Assembly (NCBI RefSeq): GCF_910592395.1
Contig: NC_088311.1
Location: 8,868,501 to 8,932,500, forward strand
Length of the DNA stretch: 64,000 nt
Origin: Lineus longissimus
Taxonomy: Eukaryota > Nemertea > Pilidiophora > Heteronemertea > Lineidae
Direction: 5' to 3'
A program made the translations under genes and the position numbers. Shown here one piece after another: positions 34,835-47,004 of the stretch (positions within the stretch are counted from its first letter, which is position 1; each line of letters starts with the position of its first letter). The notes under the pieces were generated by a model that was not told the DNA's origin, ran no database searches, and saw only the letters and a program-made list of their open reading frames with translations.

Positions 34835-37800
34835 ATGGAGAAAATGGCCGAGCCGAAAGAGGAAACACAACATCTTGTCGAATCGGAGACGCAGCCGGTT
34901 TGCTACACTGATGAAAAGGTTTGTCTTTTGATATTCGATAAATTATCCATGCTTACCAGTTAAAACATTGCTACTGAAGTTTTGGGAGCGAGAACGGTCT
35001 CAGGCCACAGATAATAGCGTCAGGCCTTGAGCGTGTTTCAATTTACATAGGAACATTTTGAGTTCAAACCTTGGCTTTAGAAATCCCCGAATAGGTGAAA
35101 AAAAGGTGTTTCCTTTTCAACAGAAAGATTTATTGAAACTAGACAAACGGGTGCTTCTTCATTAAAAAAGTGATGACCACTTTGGTTATTATACCCAAAA
35201 CCTAATACCTGTATATACAAGTGTGACATCGGATAAAGTTCTCCAGGAATCCATCCCACGGTTCAATAACTAACTGTTCAAGGATTATACCTAAAGAGAT
35301 ATCTAGATCCATAAAGTGCGGCTATTCCTCCTTTTTTCACTCTTACGCCGTCCCAGTTGGAAATATCCAGAAACAGAGTACATCGGAAACTACTGGTTTG
35401 AAGAGGGTGCTATTCCACGAGTTTGTGCCAAGAGTTTGTGCCGTATGAACTAAGCGGGGACTATAAAGCTCTGTCTAGCATCAAAAAGATGTAATTGCTC
35501 TCAGCAACCTCTTCGTTTGATAAAAGTTATATATATAGTGTAAAAAGGGTATTTATTATTTGTTTCCGAAACCTGCCTGTAGTCGTCTTGGTCAACATTG
35601 CGCCAGAATATCCTTTCAGGATGAAGAAGACTCGGATGGAAAATCACAAAACAAAAGCGGAATATTTGGTGTTTCGTTCAACATCTGTAACGCTACCATT
35701 GGCAACGGTCTCGTCGGTAAGTTATTGACCTCATATTCCCTGTTATGGACATCCTGAGATTAAGTGTTTATTCATATACAAAATCGTACATACCTCATGT
35801 ACATCCTGCGATACAAAATATCGAGAGTTGTAGAGTATATGTACACTTTATGACCATTACCATTCAGAGTCGAACTTGCTGCTGATCATGGTCGCGTCAA
35901 ATCGTTCACCTAATGTCACATCCAGGGATAATACTGCCTTCAGAAGACGCGCCTTACATCGGTTCCTCATCCAAACCACTTCAAACGCTGAAGGCTACTC
36001 GGTCTAATTGTATATACCAAATTCGTGATTTGTGAATGTTACAGCTTTCCATGCTTATTCTTTTAGCCACGCCATTCGCAATCGCCAAATGTGGCATCTT
36101 ACTTGGAACAGCCTTACTCATCCTCGTTGCATTAGTCGCAGGTAAGTCAAGGGTGAGAGTCGGGTGGGATCTCACAAGCTGCGGACTTCGATCCGGTCCC
36201 CCTTGACAGAAAGGAAAACCATCTCAATTTAAGATGAAATGGGTATCAATCAATATCACTATAGTTGAGAATTATATGTAGCCTATTGAATGTCTTTCGC
36301 CTATGCACGCAGCATCACCGAAGTTAAACCGCGTCCTTTTCCATACACGTCCCCTTTTTTTGGCCCATCAAGACGCATACATTGAACATTGACGAGGACA
36401 GCACAGGGACACTGATCACCTGAGTCTGAACACCATTTTGAATGGGAATATGTGGCTGAGCATAGCTATTCAAAGCTACACATTAATACAACCACATCAC
36501 ATCGAATGATAACTGGGTCCAACATCAAATTTGTTTTCTCTATACGATTGTCTTACTGAAACTAGTGCATGAAAATTCAAGTGTTACCCCAGGGCTTTTG
36601 GCCCTGGCCCTGGCCCTGGCCCTCTCCTCCAGCTTCGGCACTGAAATGAACTTGCCAACATTTATACGTGTGTTTCCCCAGGTCACCCAACCTCATTAGC
36701 TGATATTACAATTTTTCATTTCAGATTATGCATTAAGAATAATAATCAAGGCGGGAAACTTTGGGGGTGCCCATTCTTATCAAGTAAGTTGACGGATGAA
36801 ATCAATCACATCTATTTGGGCAAGGTGTTGATTTTCCTACATGCTGTATAGCTACAATTAATTACTGATTTATTTGATGGAGTATAGAACCATACTTCAG
36901 TCCCTTACCATGTGGTAGAACAGGACACTTTTTACAGGGGAAACTTTAAGACTAAATCGGCATCTTATATACTGCGCGAAGTTCTTGGTGCAGTAAGGTC
37001 GTGCCATATAGTACCACAAAAAGCACACAAGACTGTATAGGCCTACTACGTACATGTATACGGCGTTGATACACTTATGAATAATATATTTCATGCGCAC
37101 CCATGATTAATTAATTCGTATCCTTGCACGATCTATGTCAGTGCATTATAGCATCCTGGCACCAGTTGTTTTCAATATACACCGCCTCTCGATATTTCAA
37201 ACTTTTTTGTATACGACATAGGATAGGCCTATGTCATATTAGTTGATGATACTGTACATATGCACAGCCACGGTTGTATCCCCTCGGTTATCATCGGCTG
37301 TCCGGAGTGTACGGCTACTATCAAAATAGTCTAAAGAGACGCTTCTCATGATATCCCCCCCCCCCTAGATTAGTCAATGTTGCACTGTTGTTATTATTCC
37401 TAAATAGATTTGAAATTGATTTCAGGAATTAATGCACAAGGCCTTTGGGAAGAAGGGTTTCTATCTGATAACTGTGATGCAGTTCTTTTTTTCCTATCTA
37501 TGTAAGTATACATGAAGCTGAAATGCCACATGTTATAGACCCTGAATTTATATACGTCAGTTGACGATCGTCCGCGTCCTCCGTTTCAGATCCGTCACTG
37601 CTGACTGGGAGGACTGAAACCGCTGCATCGGGAGTGTTTTACTGCCGAATATTAGCATTGTTCCGCTGAGGCACTTTCTGTGAACTTATCTTATCCACGC
37701 ACACATACGCCATCCACAGGATAAATATTACATTAAATTGGGCTAATGCCTTGCTCAGGACGCCGGGCCGTCAAGAAGGTCATCATCTTGACAACGACAA

Positions 37801-40800
37801 GGTTTTTGCATCTTATCAATATTTGACCCAGGGTACCATGAGGTTCAGGACGAAAGTGTTGGGGGTTGGATCACTGATCTTCATCTTTCATTTCAGCATT
37901 GATAAGTTACCTTATTCTGATCGGTGACACACTAGCTGGCCTCATCGCGGGATTTACTGCCTGTAAGTTGCATTTAAATTTTCCAACAAGAGGGTCAAGG
38001 GCCTGGCGCTCAGCTGAATTTCTTCCGAAGCAGATATGGAACCAATGGACAAGATGGTGGCAAAACTGCGAATGCAAGGTGCCCAAAAGCAATCCCATCT
38101 GAGATATTTAGATTTCAAAAACTACTATCAGTCACAGCTATACCTGAGGCTGAACAAGCTAGATACAGTAGAACGGCCTCCCTTAGCAGACACCTCTCTA
38201 TTAAGGAAGGACACTAAGTATTGGTCCCAAATGGGTTGTTTTCACTCAATTTGACCTCTCTAATCTGGTGTCCTTAATAAAGAGGTTCTACTGTACCTTA
38301 AATATTCTAAAATGCGGACCCTTCTTTTACCCACCCCATTTATGCAGGACAGATCACAATGGTCTAGTGGTGCAGGTGCCTGACGTTAAAAATAGGTGTC
38401 TGGAAGTAAGAGTATCTGATGAGCCAAGGCCTGGCTGGGCGTTAGGTGTGACATTTATACTTTTATTAGTGGGGTTGCATTCATGGTCTCTCATTTGACC
38501 GTCTTTCAAATAAGAGGCAGCCCGTCCCCGACCGGATACCACCAGATAACGAAACGGAGATCTCAGCTGAGCGCAAGAGACTTACAGAATTAAGCTTGGG
38601 ATGAATGTACTGTAAATTGTGTAATGATTGTAAAGAAGAAGACTGAGAAACAGAAATTCGAATGAAGACAAGACAAGAGGTACAAGGGTCCGCCGCTCAG
38701 CTGCAGTCTTGGTTAAACTTGGTCAAATCATGAGATCTACTTATGAGTCCTATAAGTGCCCTGTCAGGAGTAAAGGTTTAAATGTCTCTTGCATAATGTC
38801 AACTGGTACATAACTTCAAAAAACAAATAAAGGCTCGTCTCTTTTTATTCTTGATAACGTCAATCTCTTATAAGATTATGGAAAGGATTTTTACAATTTC
38901 CTTACGTTTGGTTTGGTTTCATTCCAAGGTGCAACTCTGAACACTATCCTTAACGACCATCGATTCCTGATCTTCTTAGCGGCATTCTTGGTCATCTTTC
39001 CTCTCTCCCTGATCAGGGACGTCTCAAGATATTCCAAAGTATCTTGTATCTCGATATTCATGATCCTGGCAATGACGACCGTTGTCCTCTTCAACATGGC
39101 TCATACTTACCAGGAGAATGAAATGTGAGTACCAGTAAACTAGAGCTGTAAATTTAAAATACGGTGGAACCTCCCTTTAGCGGACACCTCTCTGTTAAAG
39201 ACAAACTCTATATCAAGCACACTAGGTTTGCTTCCAAGTTGGTTGTTTCCATTCAATTTGACCTCTCTTATCAGGACACCATTCTATCAATGACAGCACT
39301 TGTGAGGCCGGAGGGTGTCCTTGATAGAAAGGTTATACCGTACCTCCCAAATTGTATGAAAGTAAATATGGTTTACCACTCAAAAGCATTACTTTTTTAT
39401 GTAACTGACTTTTAATGACTCTTTATGACATAACACAGGTGATTCTAATGACTCTGTTCTCAGAAAACAGCCTGGTGTCACACCAAAAAATGACTTTGAA
39501 AAAATGTTCCAAATCAGAATAGCCTTACATGTATTTCCTGCTCACTACCCTTTCAGCCCTGTCAAATCGACTGACTGGCCATTGTTTAGTTGGGAGTTCC
39601 CCAATGGAGTCAGTATTATTGCCGTTTGTAAGTGTCTTTTTGTCTCACTTCTTGAGAAAATACATAAGTCTTGCCCATACTAGTACACGTAGCCTTGTTT
39701 ATTTGTAATAATAGCACTTATGTAAACGTAAGAATATAGGAAATGAGATTTCAATTTTTTCCCACAATGTTTTTTGATTAATAGAAGCAAGAGAGGGGTC
39801 ATCCCCCAAAAAATTTGCCAAAATTATCAAGAAATTCACCTTAATCCCCAAATGACCCCCTCCCCCAGCACTTGTATAACTTCGGGATAAACCACTGTAG
39901 TGTTGTTACATTACTGCTTTCTTCTTCAAACCTCAATGTTGGGGTTGGTGGTTGAGGAATCTTCTTGCTTTGTCATAAACTCCTGTATTCTTCTCCAGTA
40001 TATGCTTGCCACCACATGTCGTTCATGATGTATGACTCGCTCAGAGACAAGACCGAAAAGACCTGGGCCAAGGCGGTCCACCTCAGCATGGCTGCCATGC
40101 TGGTCATCATTCTGGCCTTCAGCATTGGAGGATATGCAACTTACAGGCAGTTTACACAAGGTATGAGATTTTTTCTCCGTGTCCCACTTGTGAACACCTC
40201 ATTCTGTATGAATTATAACCATCCCTCATAGCTTAACATTTATTATTACGCATTAAATTAACCTACATTGCCATGACTGTTTTGTTATAATGAAATTTTA
40301 TGGTATCTTTTCTTCTTCAGCTGATTTCTCACAAAATTTCTGTATCGCAGAGATTGTGTCTGGCATTTTTCGGATTGCACTGACAATCACATTGATGTTC
40401 ATCTACCCCTTGGACTGTTTTGTGGTCAAGACGGTAAGAAAGTTTCCTTCTAAGAGGAGAAAAAAAGAACCTATTGCATCGTTGATTGTTTTATTAAGAG
40501 GCAAATAATATTTGCCTAAACTGGGTTTAACGCAGAAAATAACAATATTCACCCTTAAATGTATAAATGTAATTTACAAGATTATATATTTTGAACGTCA
40601 GGTTATTGAAGAAAGTGTGTTTCGTAACCACCAGCCTCAGCCATTTTGGAGAAATGTCATCATTGTGATTCTAATTCTGACCAGTACTGCTGCAATTGCC
40701 ATGTTTACATCATGTGTGGACATTGTCTTGGAGCTAAATGTAAGTCATCATTATATTCCGTATACGTCCCTTGGGTGTTGCTATTCTCATAAGGAAAGTT

Positions 40801-41371
40801 TTCTAATGGGAAGAACTGCCTGGTTAAGAGTTGACCATAAGGCACCACCCTCATGACCAGAATTTGAAATCCTAAACCAATTAGAACTCTTTCAAAACAA
40901 TGTAATGCCAATTTTTAAGGGTGAGAGTCTGTTCTTTGTTTTCCAGAGAACAGCCTCCTGGTTTTAAATGGGCATTCTCTTCAGCCTTTCATCAATCTAG
41001 ATGACAATCATTCCAAAACAAACAGTTGTCTATCTTGATTTCATTGCATCACAATAACTTTTTGCATCACATTTCAGGGTATCATCAACGCTCTACCAGT
41101 TGTGTTCATCCTCCCTCCTCTCTGCCTGATCAAACTCCGCCCAGAACCTCTGAAGTGCATACAGAACATTGTCCCAGTCCTGACATCTCTACTTGGGTTC
41201 ATTTTCTTCGTTTTGGGCACATTCCAGGTTGTATTGCATTTTATTCATGGGCTGGACTGTGAAAATGCTCAATCATGGCCATACTGTCCTGCTGGACCAT
41301 GTGACAACTATACCTCAACGACTGGACCTTCACATCATTTCATGGACTCAACAACTCCAATGATACTTTGA
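34835..41371 (+). CDS. SLC38A11: SLC38A11-like amino-acid transporter, 12 coding exons
   Basis: The product belongs to the AAAP/SLC38 family of membrane amino-acid transporters; SLC38A11 is an orphan member and its substrate is not established. Exons: 34835-34918, 35620-35716, 36067-36141, 36725-36783, 37426-37501, 37897-37962, 38929-39124, 39557-39627, 39999-40160, 40321-40433, 40602-40739, 41078-41371. All phases agree and give 476 residues. TM1 contains the family signature FNICNATIGNGLVG (about 47-60). GGAHSYQELMHKAFG, SLISYLILIGDTLAG, DWPLF, ACHHMSFMMYDSLRD, YPLDCFV and GIINALPVVFILPP follow the order of SLC38A11. About 11 hydrophobic segments are present. An alternative ATG at 34754 would add 27 residues; 34844 is also possible. 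Two pogo-like MITEs lie in introns 6 and 7. Confidence 0.9.
36596..36623. repeat. Short GGCCCT hexamer microsatellite
   Basis: About four tandem copies of GGCCCT in intron 3 of the SLC38 gene. Confidence 0.7.
38164..38295. mobile_element. Pogo/Tigger-like MITE in SLC38 intron 6
   Basis: It begins TACAGTAGAACGGCCTC and ends AGAGGTTCTACTGTA, inverted termini next to TA. The core is shared with copies at 1066 and 39160. The 132-bp length leaves no coding capacity. Confidence 0.65.
39160..39342. mobile_element. Pogo/Tigger-like MITE in SLC38 intron 7
   Basis: It begins TACGGTGGAACCTCCC and ends GGTTATACCGTA. The interior repeats GTTGTTTCCATTCAATTTG and CCTCTCTTATCAGGACACC of the sister copies. 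It is more diverged than the copy at 38164 and longer by 51 bp. Confidence 0.65.
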
Positions 41372-42060
41372 GTTAAGAGAATTTCTTGTCAACGAATAAA
41401 GGGGACTGGTATTAGTACAACGGAGAATGTCACACCATTCAACCAGGCCCTTTTAATTTAGAAAACATTCAAAAGATTGCCCAAAAAACCTACCGAATCT
41501 AGAAGAAACTCAAAGAAATTGAGCTGGGGATGATTTTAGAGTTGCACAGTGGTGCTACTGGGACAGTTTGAGCTCCTTTTGCAATATAATGGTGTGTGAA
41601 ATCACCAAATTTCATTGGAAGTAACCTATGACGTAAATGACGATAACAGGCCTTCAAGCATTGCTAACTCTCTAACAGAATGAACTCAAGGTATAGGTTA
41701 GTCATTTAGTTGCGGTGAATCTTCTTGTTGGTAAAAAATAAGTGTAAGCTGTGATATTGAAATTGTACATATAAAACAAAATTGTCTTATGCTTTGTTAC
41801 AAATTAACATTATTTGGTTCTACTATCAGATTATGAAGGAATTAAGTCTTTTGCAAAAAACTTGCTGCTATTGAGTTTGACAATGTATCTCTGTAAATTG
41901 TACAGCTGCATATATGAATGATACTGCATGTATCAACAATTTGATTATATTTATGTTTAAAGTGCACTATGATATAAGAATGCCATCTATGTAAATATTG
42001 TAATTAGGTTCTGCACTCAATGCATGAATTATATCATGAATAAATTTGGTATTCTCAAAT
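41372..42060 (+). other. 3' UTR of the SLC38 gene with poly(A) signal
   Basis: AT-rich sequence without frames runs to AATAAA at 42039-42044, the first canonical signal after the stop, giving a 3' UTR of about 0.7 kb. Confidence 0.5.
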
Positions 42061-42115
42061 TTTTTTGTTCACATTCCGGCAGCTGTCAGTGTTTTGCGCA
42101 ATCTGCATACGATTT

Positions 42116-42199
42116 GCTGCGACCTGCAACATAGCCATGACAACATGAGGAGTGGCAACCAAGTGGTTGAGTTGTCATGGCTACATCACAAGTCGCAGC
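42116..42199. mobile_element. 84-bp imperfect inverted-repeat MITE
   Basis: GCTGCGACCTGCAACATAGC plus CATGACAAC at 42116-42144 pairs with 42171-42199, whose reverse complement differs at a few central positions. The outer 8 and inner 13 bases match exactly. Confidence 0.45.
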
Positions 42200-42900
42200 G
42201 ACAATAATCACTTGAATTGAGAGTTGAGAGTCAACGAAGTCCGTTTAGAATTAACATCAGCATGGCTGCCTCTCACCTCAAGGGTTGTGGGTTTGGTCCA
42301 GGGTTGGATCACTTCCCGATGTGATAAAGACAACAGCTCTAACAGCACTAGTCCTGAATTTTCTCATTCTACGGTCGGAATAAAGGTAGCACATAGGCAG
42401 GAGCCAGGTAGGTCAGCTTAAGTTACAAGACGTTGCCAATAGGGGTCTCTCCTTTCCCACAAAACATTGAAACTATTCACGCTTGTACGAGGAATGCATT
42501 CAATGCTCATGCAAACAAGACCCAATTTAACCTCCTTGCTCCTGCCATGTGCGAAGAGAAGTCGCTCTTTACTGTGAATGCGAGTCAGATGGTCATTTTT
42601 GACCAATTTTATAAACTAATATCCGGTTGCAATAGTATCAACCCTGGATGAATCTTTAGCCTATCAGCTCTTAATATCCACACAGACAACTCCTCCTCTG
42701 CATACCCAAGGCGGAGGGTTATGGAAGAGGTCAGGGATGAGCAGGCTGTACAAGGAAAGGCCCAGAGGCAGATCCGATGTCTGAGGGTAAGTAGGGTCAC
42801 TACAGAAAAGTTGGCCCCCAACTCTTTTTCACATCGTTGTTGAAGATTCTCTGGAATAAGGGTCTGCATGCCCAACCTCCTCAGATCTGAGGGTATATAG
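42200..42900. other. Convergent intergenic gap, possible SINE at 42260-42340
   Basis: The segment GCATGGCTGCCTCTCACCTC, then GGGTTGTGGGTTTGGTCCAGG, then CGATGTGATAAAGACAACAG resembles a tRNA-derived SINE body with a weak B box. The rest shows no supported gene. Confidence 0.25.
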
Positions 42901-42919
42901 AACAGAAAAAGAATTGAAA

Positions 42920-44504
42920 ATTGATTGTTTTTTCAAAACATTTATTTTTTGAATGAAAATTTTGATGATAGAAAAATAAATATACTGAACAGTTTCACAT
43001 ATGACAAAACAAACACCAATGATGATTTTATATATGATTGTCAAAATCATGTTTAGAAAAATAAACAACAAGTCAGACATTATCTACGACAGTAATGTCC
43101 CATGAAGAGAAATGAAGCTTCACTGAGACATTACTCTGTTTTCATAATACTCATTATAGTGGAAAATAATCTTCATGAAAATCATGGATCGATTTTGTGA
43201 GGCAGTTCAATTTCGGTCCTCTTCTCAAATCTGTAGAAGACGGATGAACAGGGGAGGCATTACATTTCCAGTAATACTAATATATAAACAGCAGTAGCAG
43301 TTCTACTATCACATGTAACAGATGAAAACAATAATCAATATAAATATGGTATCCTTAATAATACAGTCATGGCTAATTTATAAGTAGAAGCACCAACAGA
43401 ATACACAAATGCTCATGGGTTAAGAGCAATAATGGTCACATTTTAAACGTACGAGTATGGGATGAAAGAAAACACTGGCCAGGAATCATAAAACTTTCAT
43501 GCCACTTCATGTGGTAAAGCTCCTGGATAGCGTTCATTTCAACTTCATAAGTTTATTACTTAGTTATTACTACCTGATAAAAAAATTAAGTTATCACTGA
43601 TGAAGTGCAAGTTTTATGACACCAGGACAAGGAACTGAATCATATCACTGCGCCTTACCATAATACTAACAATAAGCTAAAGCGAGTTGGTCTGCATTTT
43701 TACATACATGTATCACACTGCTGGCCGAGTAAATATCTGCTACTGATATTAACTCTGATCTTGACAAATTTCATGGTTATTTCAGCAGACCAGCCCAAAA
43801 AGAAGTTGACAAACTGAGGGCAAACACAATCAAATTTATACACAATATACCCGAGTCTTGCACGAGCACAATAAATGCACACTAAGTCTTAAGGTATACA
43901 ATTAATAATACTTGAAAACAAAATCACAAAGAAGAATATTGCGAGGTTACATCTCATCTTCAATCATCATCTGACTGCAAACGTATACATAAATAGATTC
44001 TGATACTGGTCTCCGAAACATGTCAATACTTGGAGTGAAAAATGCACAAATCAGACATTGATATAACAATACATTATGATGTAGCTGTCGGCAACAGAGC
44101 ATTCAATCCTAACTTCTGAAGCTTGTTCCAAATGTGTAAATCACTGTCTTCCTGGCTTACTATTCAACTCTTTCACTGCCAAAAACATTCTTGCACTCTG
44201 GTAGTGAAAGAGTTAAAGGACACGTCGAAAAAGAATTTAGTCGATAACAGGGATTTTTTCACTTACACTATGCCTAGATATTCTGAATATTTAGGTAAAG
44301 TAGGAGAATAATGAAGGTGAATAATTCAGATGGTGAGTCCAGGTTTTTGCATGTACAAATATATACCCAGCAGTCCTATTGCCTCTTTTCTACAAACACA
44401 CAATAGACCATACCAGGAACACATATTCATAAATCATAAGTAAAGAGATCTCTATGAGTATTTTCTCCAACATCTTACCCCATAAGTCCGTAATTCTGAT
44501 GACC
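42920..44504 (-). other. PLPP 3' UTR with poly(A) signal
   Basis: On the minus strand the stop at 44505 is followed by 1.5 kb of AT-rich non-coding DNA. It contains TTTATT (AATAAA in sense) at 42941-42946. Earlier signals may also be used. Confidence 0.4.
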
Positions 44505-46794
44505 TCATAACCTGTCCTCAGCTTCCTCCTGGAATAACTGCTCCTGTTCCTCAAGTTCTGCATGACTCACAATCGTCGAGTTGGTTGGGATCTCTTTTCT
44601 CTCAAATAAACCAGCAATACGATAAGCCTAGTAAAAATAAGAATAAAAGTCAAACAAGAGGTTTTGCACTAAAACTAGCAGAAATTTTCTGGATCCTGGG
44701 TTTTCATACTTAGGCCAGACCTGGTCAAGATGTCTACTTCAAAACAACAGAAACACAAAAGCCTTTTCCTGACTAACAGTGTAAAATCAGCCTTTCCTAA
44801 CAGACTTCCTAAACTTACGGTGTAAAACGCAACAGCTATTCCTAACAGACTTCCAGCGAGACAGTCTGACCAGTGATGTTTATAGTCTGATATCCTGCTC
44901 AAGGAGAAGTAATATGCCAGGCCCAAAGCCATGATTTGCAGGAGTGGCTTGAAGAGGATGGAGAACTTGACGAAGAGGCGTACTTGGAGATATAGCTAGA
45001 AAGTGAAAGAAAATGCAATCACAAATCTAGAATACAGTACTGAAACATTTGACATGTATCAGCTTCGCTCAAAAAATTATTGGCAGGAACAGTTTCCATA
45101 TGCTGCAAGATGGGAGAGACCACTGTAATATAAATTGACCAACCTGCCTCCTGCCTAACGTAGCCTCAGAAATTAGCTCATATGTCTGTAATACTTACTG
45201 CAAGAAACACCATGGAGTAGGAAGAGAAAGCAGAATGGCCTGATGGAAATGCTTTGAACACGTCATCGATTGCATTTTCCGAGTAGCCACTTGTACATGT
45301 GTAGTTTGTCACAAAATTATGCCTGAAAATAATGCATACAATATAGTTCCTAATGACAGCACTGTAAAAATTATATCATTTTGGTATACCCGGTATTCTG
45401 TTTGGATTGCGGATGAAGCTACAGTTTTCGTTCTTTTATTTCAACAATGGAAGGGAGAATGAGAAATTGAAACAAGGCGATGAAAAATTTACTCATTGAC
45501 GCTTCAGTCCACCAAAATTAATGAACATCTTGCGCATCTACTTCTATGGGAATGTTTGGGTACAATTCAATTGGTACACTTACCCTCTTTCGCACACAAT
45601 ATGACTTATGTTGGGCCGACAAACATCGAAGAAATTAGGCCGTAGTTGTCCAAGTGAGAGCTTCCCAATGAAAGTTGTAATAATGGTTAGCATGGCTCCA
45701 AATGCATAAATTCCTGTAACACGACAGACTTCCACCAAGCTCACACAGATATAGTTCTTGCTGGACTTGTGAGATTCTGACGCAAGTTCCACAACGTAAA
45801 ACTGAAATTACAAAAGGAGTTTGTCAGCATCAGATGGAAAAAATAACGAAATGGGAGGTCACACACTTCTCTATTTAAACTAAGAGGTGAATTATCGAAA
45901 TGTCAAGTGATACATCGGAAACTTACAAAAGTAACTGGAATGACAAATCCAACCACCAAGAGGACTTCATTGGAAACAGTATCATCTCTGTTGGGATACT
46001 TGATATTTGTGTCATCACAGAAGAAGCCACTCTTTCGTGGTCTGATGACAAAGTGCAGAATCCCTGCAACACCACAAGCTAAACAAAAGATAAAAATTCA
46101 GAGTTAGCTACGTCATAAGCAAAGATTTCCAATCTAGAATAATGTTATCTAACCTAGGCAATGACGAAAGGGTAAAGCGACGAAAGTATTCAGGGAAGGG
46201 TTGTTAATCAAACTATTTTCAATTTAAAAACTCATCATTCGAACTTCACACATGCTCATTGCGATACAAGGTTTTTTTTTGGCTAGCGAACGCACATGTT
46301 GGTCTAAAAACTGGCCTGAATAATCTTTACAATGGGCCGAACAAAAAACCAGGTGTCAGGCGAGGTACTGCACGGCACAGCCAAAACAAATGAACTTCTT
46401 GGTGTGTACTGTGACTGTGTAGGGCCTATACATGTACTAAGGTATCATGACGTCATCAGAAGAATGTGTTCCGTCAATTTTCCATACTTGAGCCACCCTA
46501 TAATGAGGAGTGAACCCAATGAGTTCTTCCTCTGTTCCTTGCTTAAACCCAGTCCCAAAGGATTTTTTGGAGACACCCTGTGAGACGGTGTTTTTCCCTG
46601 AAAATGACATATTTGGGCGATCAAAGAGCTGTTGAGACGGTTTCCTTTCAATTTTTTGTTTTCAATATATGATGGGTAACGCAACAGATGATATCAAGGC
46701 ATTAATAAGTACCCAACAGCAGCAATAAAGTGTCTAAACCAATCCAAATTCCCTTTTTGCAAATTTTTGCAACTTTTTTGGAAAAAGTCGCCAT
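44505..46794 (-). CDS. Phospholipid phosphatase (LPP/PAP2 family), 6 exons
   Basis: Lipid phosphate phosphatases are six-pass membrane enzymes that dephosphorylate phosphatidate, lysophosphatidate, sphingosine-1-phosphate and ceramide-1-phosphate with an outward-facing active site. Exons in coding order: 46794-46713, 46078-45927, 45801-45584, 45322-45199, 44995-44819, 44627-44505. They are phase-consistent and give 291 residues (vertebrate PLPP1-3 are 284-311). All three catalytic motifs are intact: C1 KLSLGQLRP (125-133), C2 PSGH (177-180) and C3 SRISDYKHHWSD (225-236), with H180 and H232 as expected catalytic histidines. TM1 is formed across the exon 1/2 junction (IGLDTLLLLLACGVAGILHF). The extracellular loop has an N-glycosylation sequon, NYT. 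Orthology to PLPP1, 2 or 3 individually is not resolved. It is divergent with SNRPA1. Confidence 0.93.
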
Positions 46795-47004
46795 TTTGAA
46801 GTCATGTGACCTGCTGCGGCTATGCGCTTGCGCAGTGAGTCAAACACGCTTCAACATCGTTTCTGTTTTGTGTTCAAAATTCGAAAGAAAACCATTGTTT
46901 TCACCTCTTTACAAACAAATAATACAAATGGCATTAGTTCTGCCTACAGATAGAGTGACATAGATATTTGAAAAATACCAATTTATGAACTGTAAACAAT
47001 CAAA
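46795..47004. promoter_or_regulatory. Divergent promoter between PLPP and SNRPA1
   Basis: Only 210 bp separate the two start codons, so this interval contains both promoters and 5' UTRs. TGCGCTTGCGCAG at 46823-46835 is one base from the NRF1 consensus, and GTCATGTGAC at 46801-46810 is an E-box-like word. No TATA box is evident. Confidence 0.65.
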
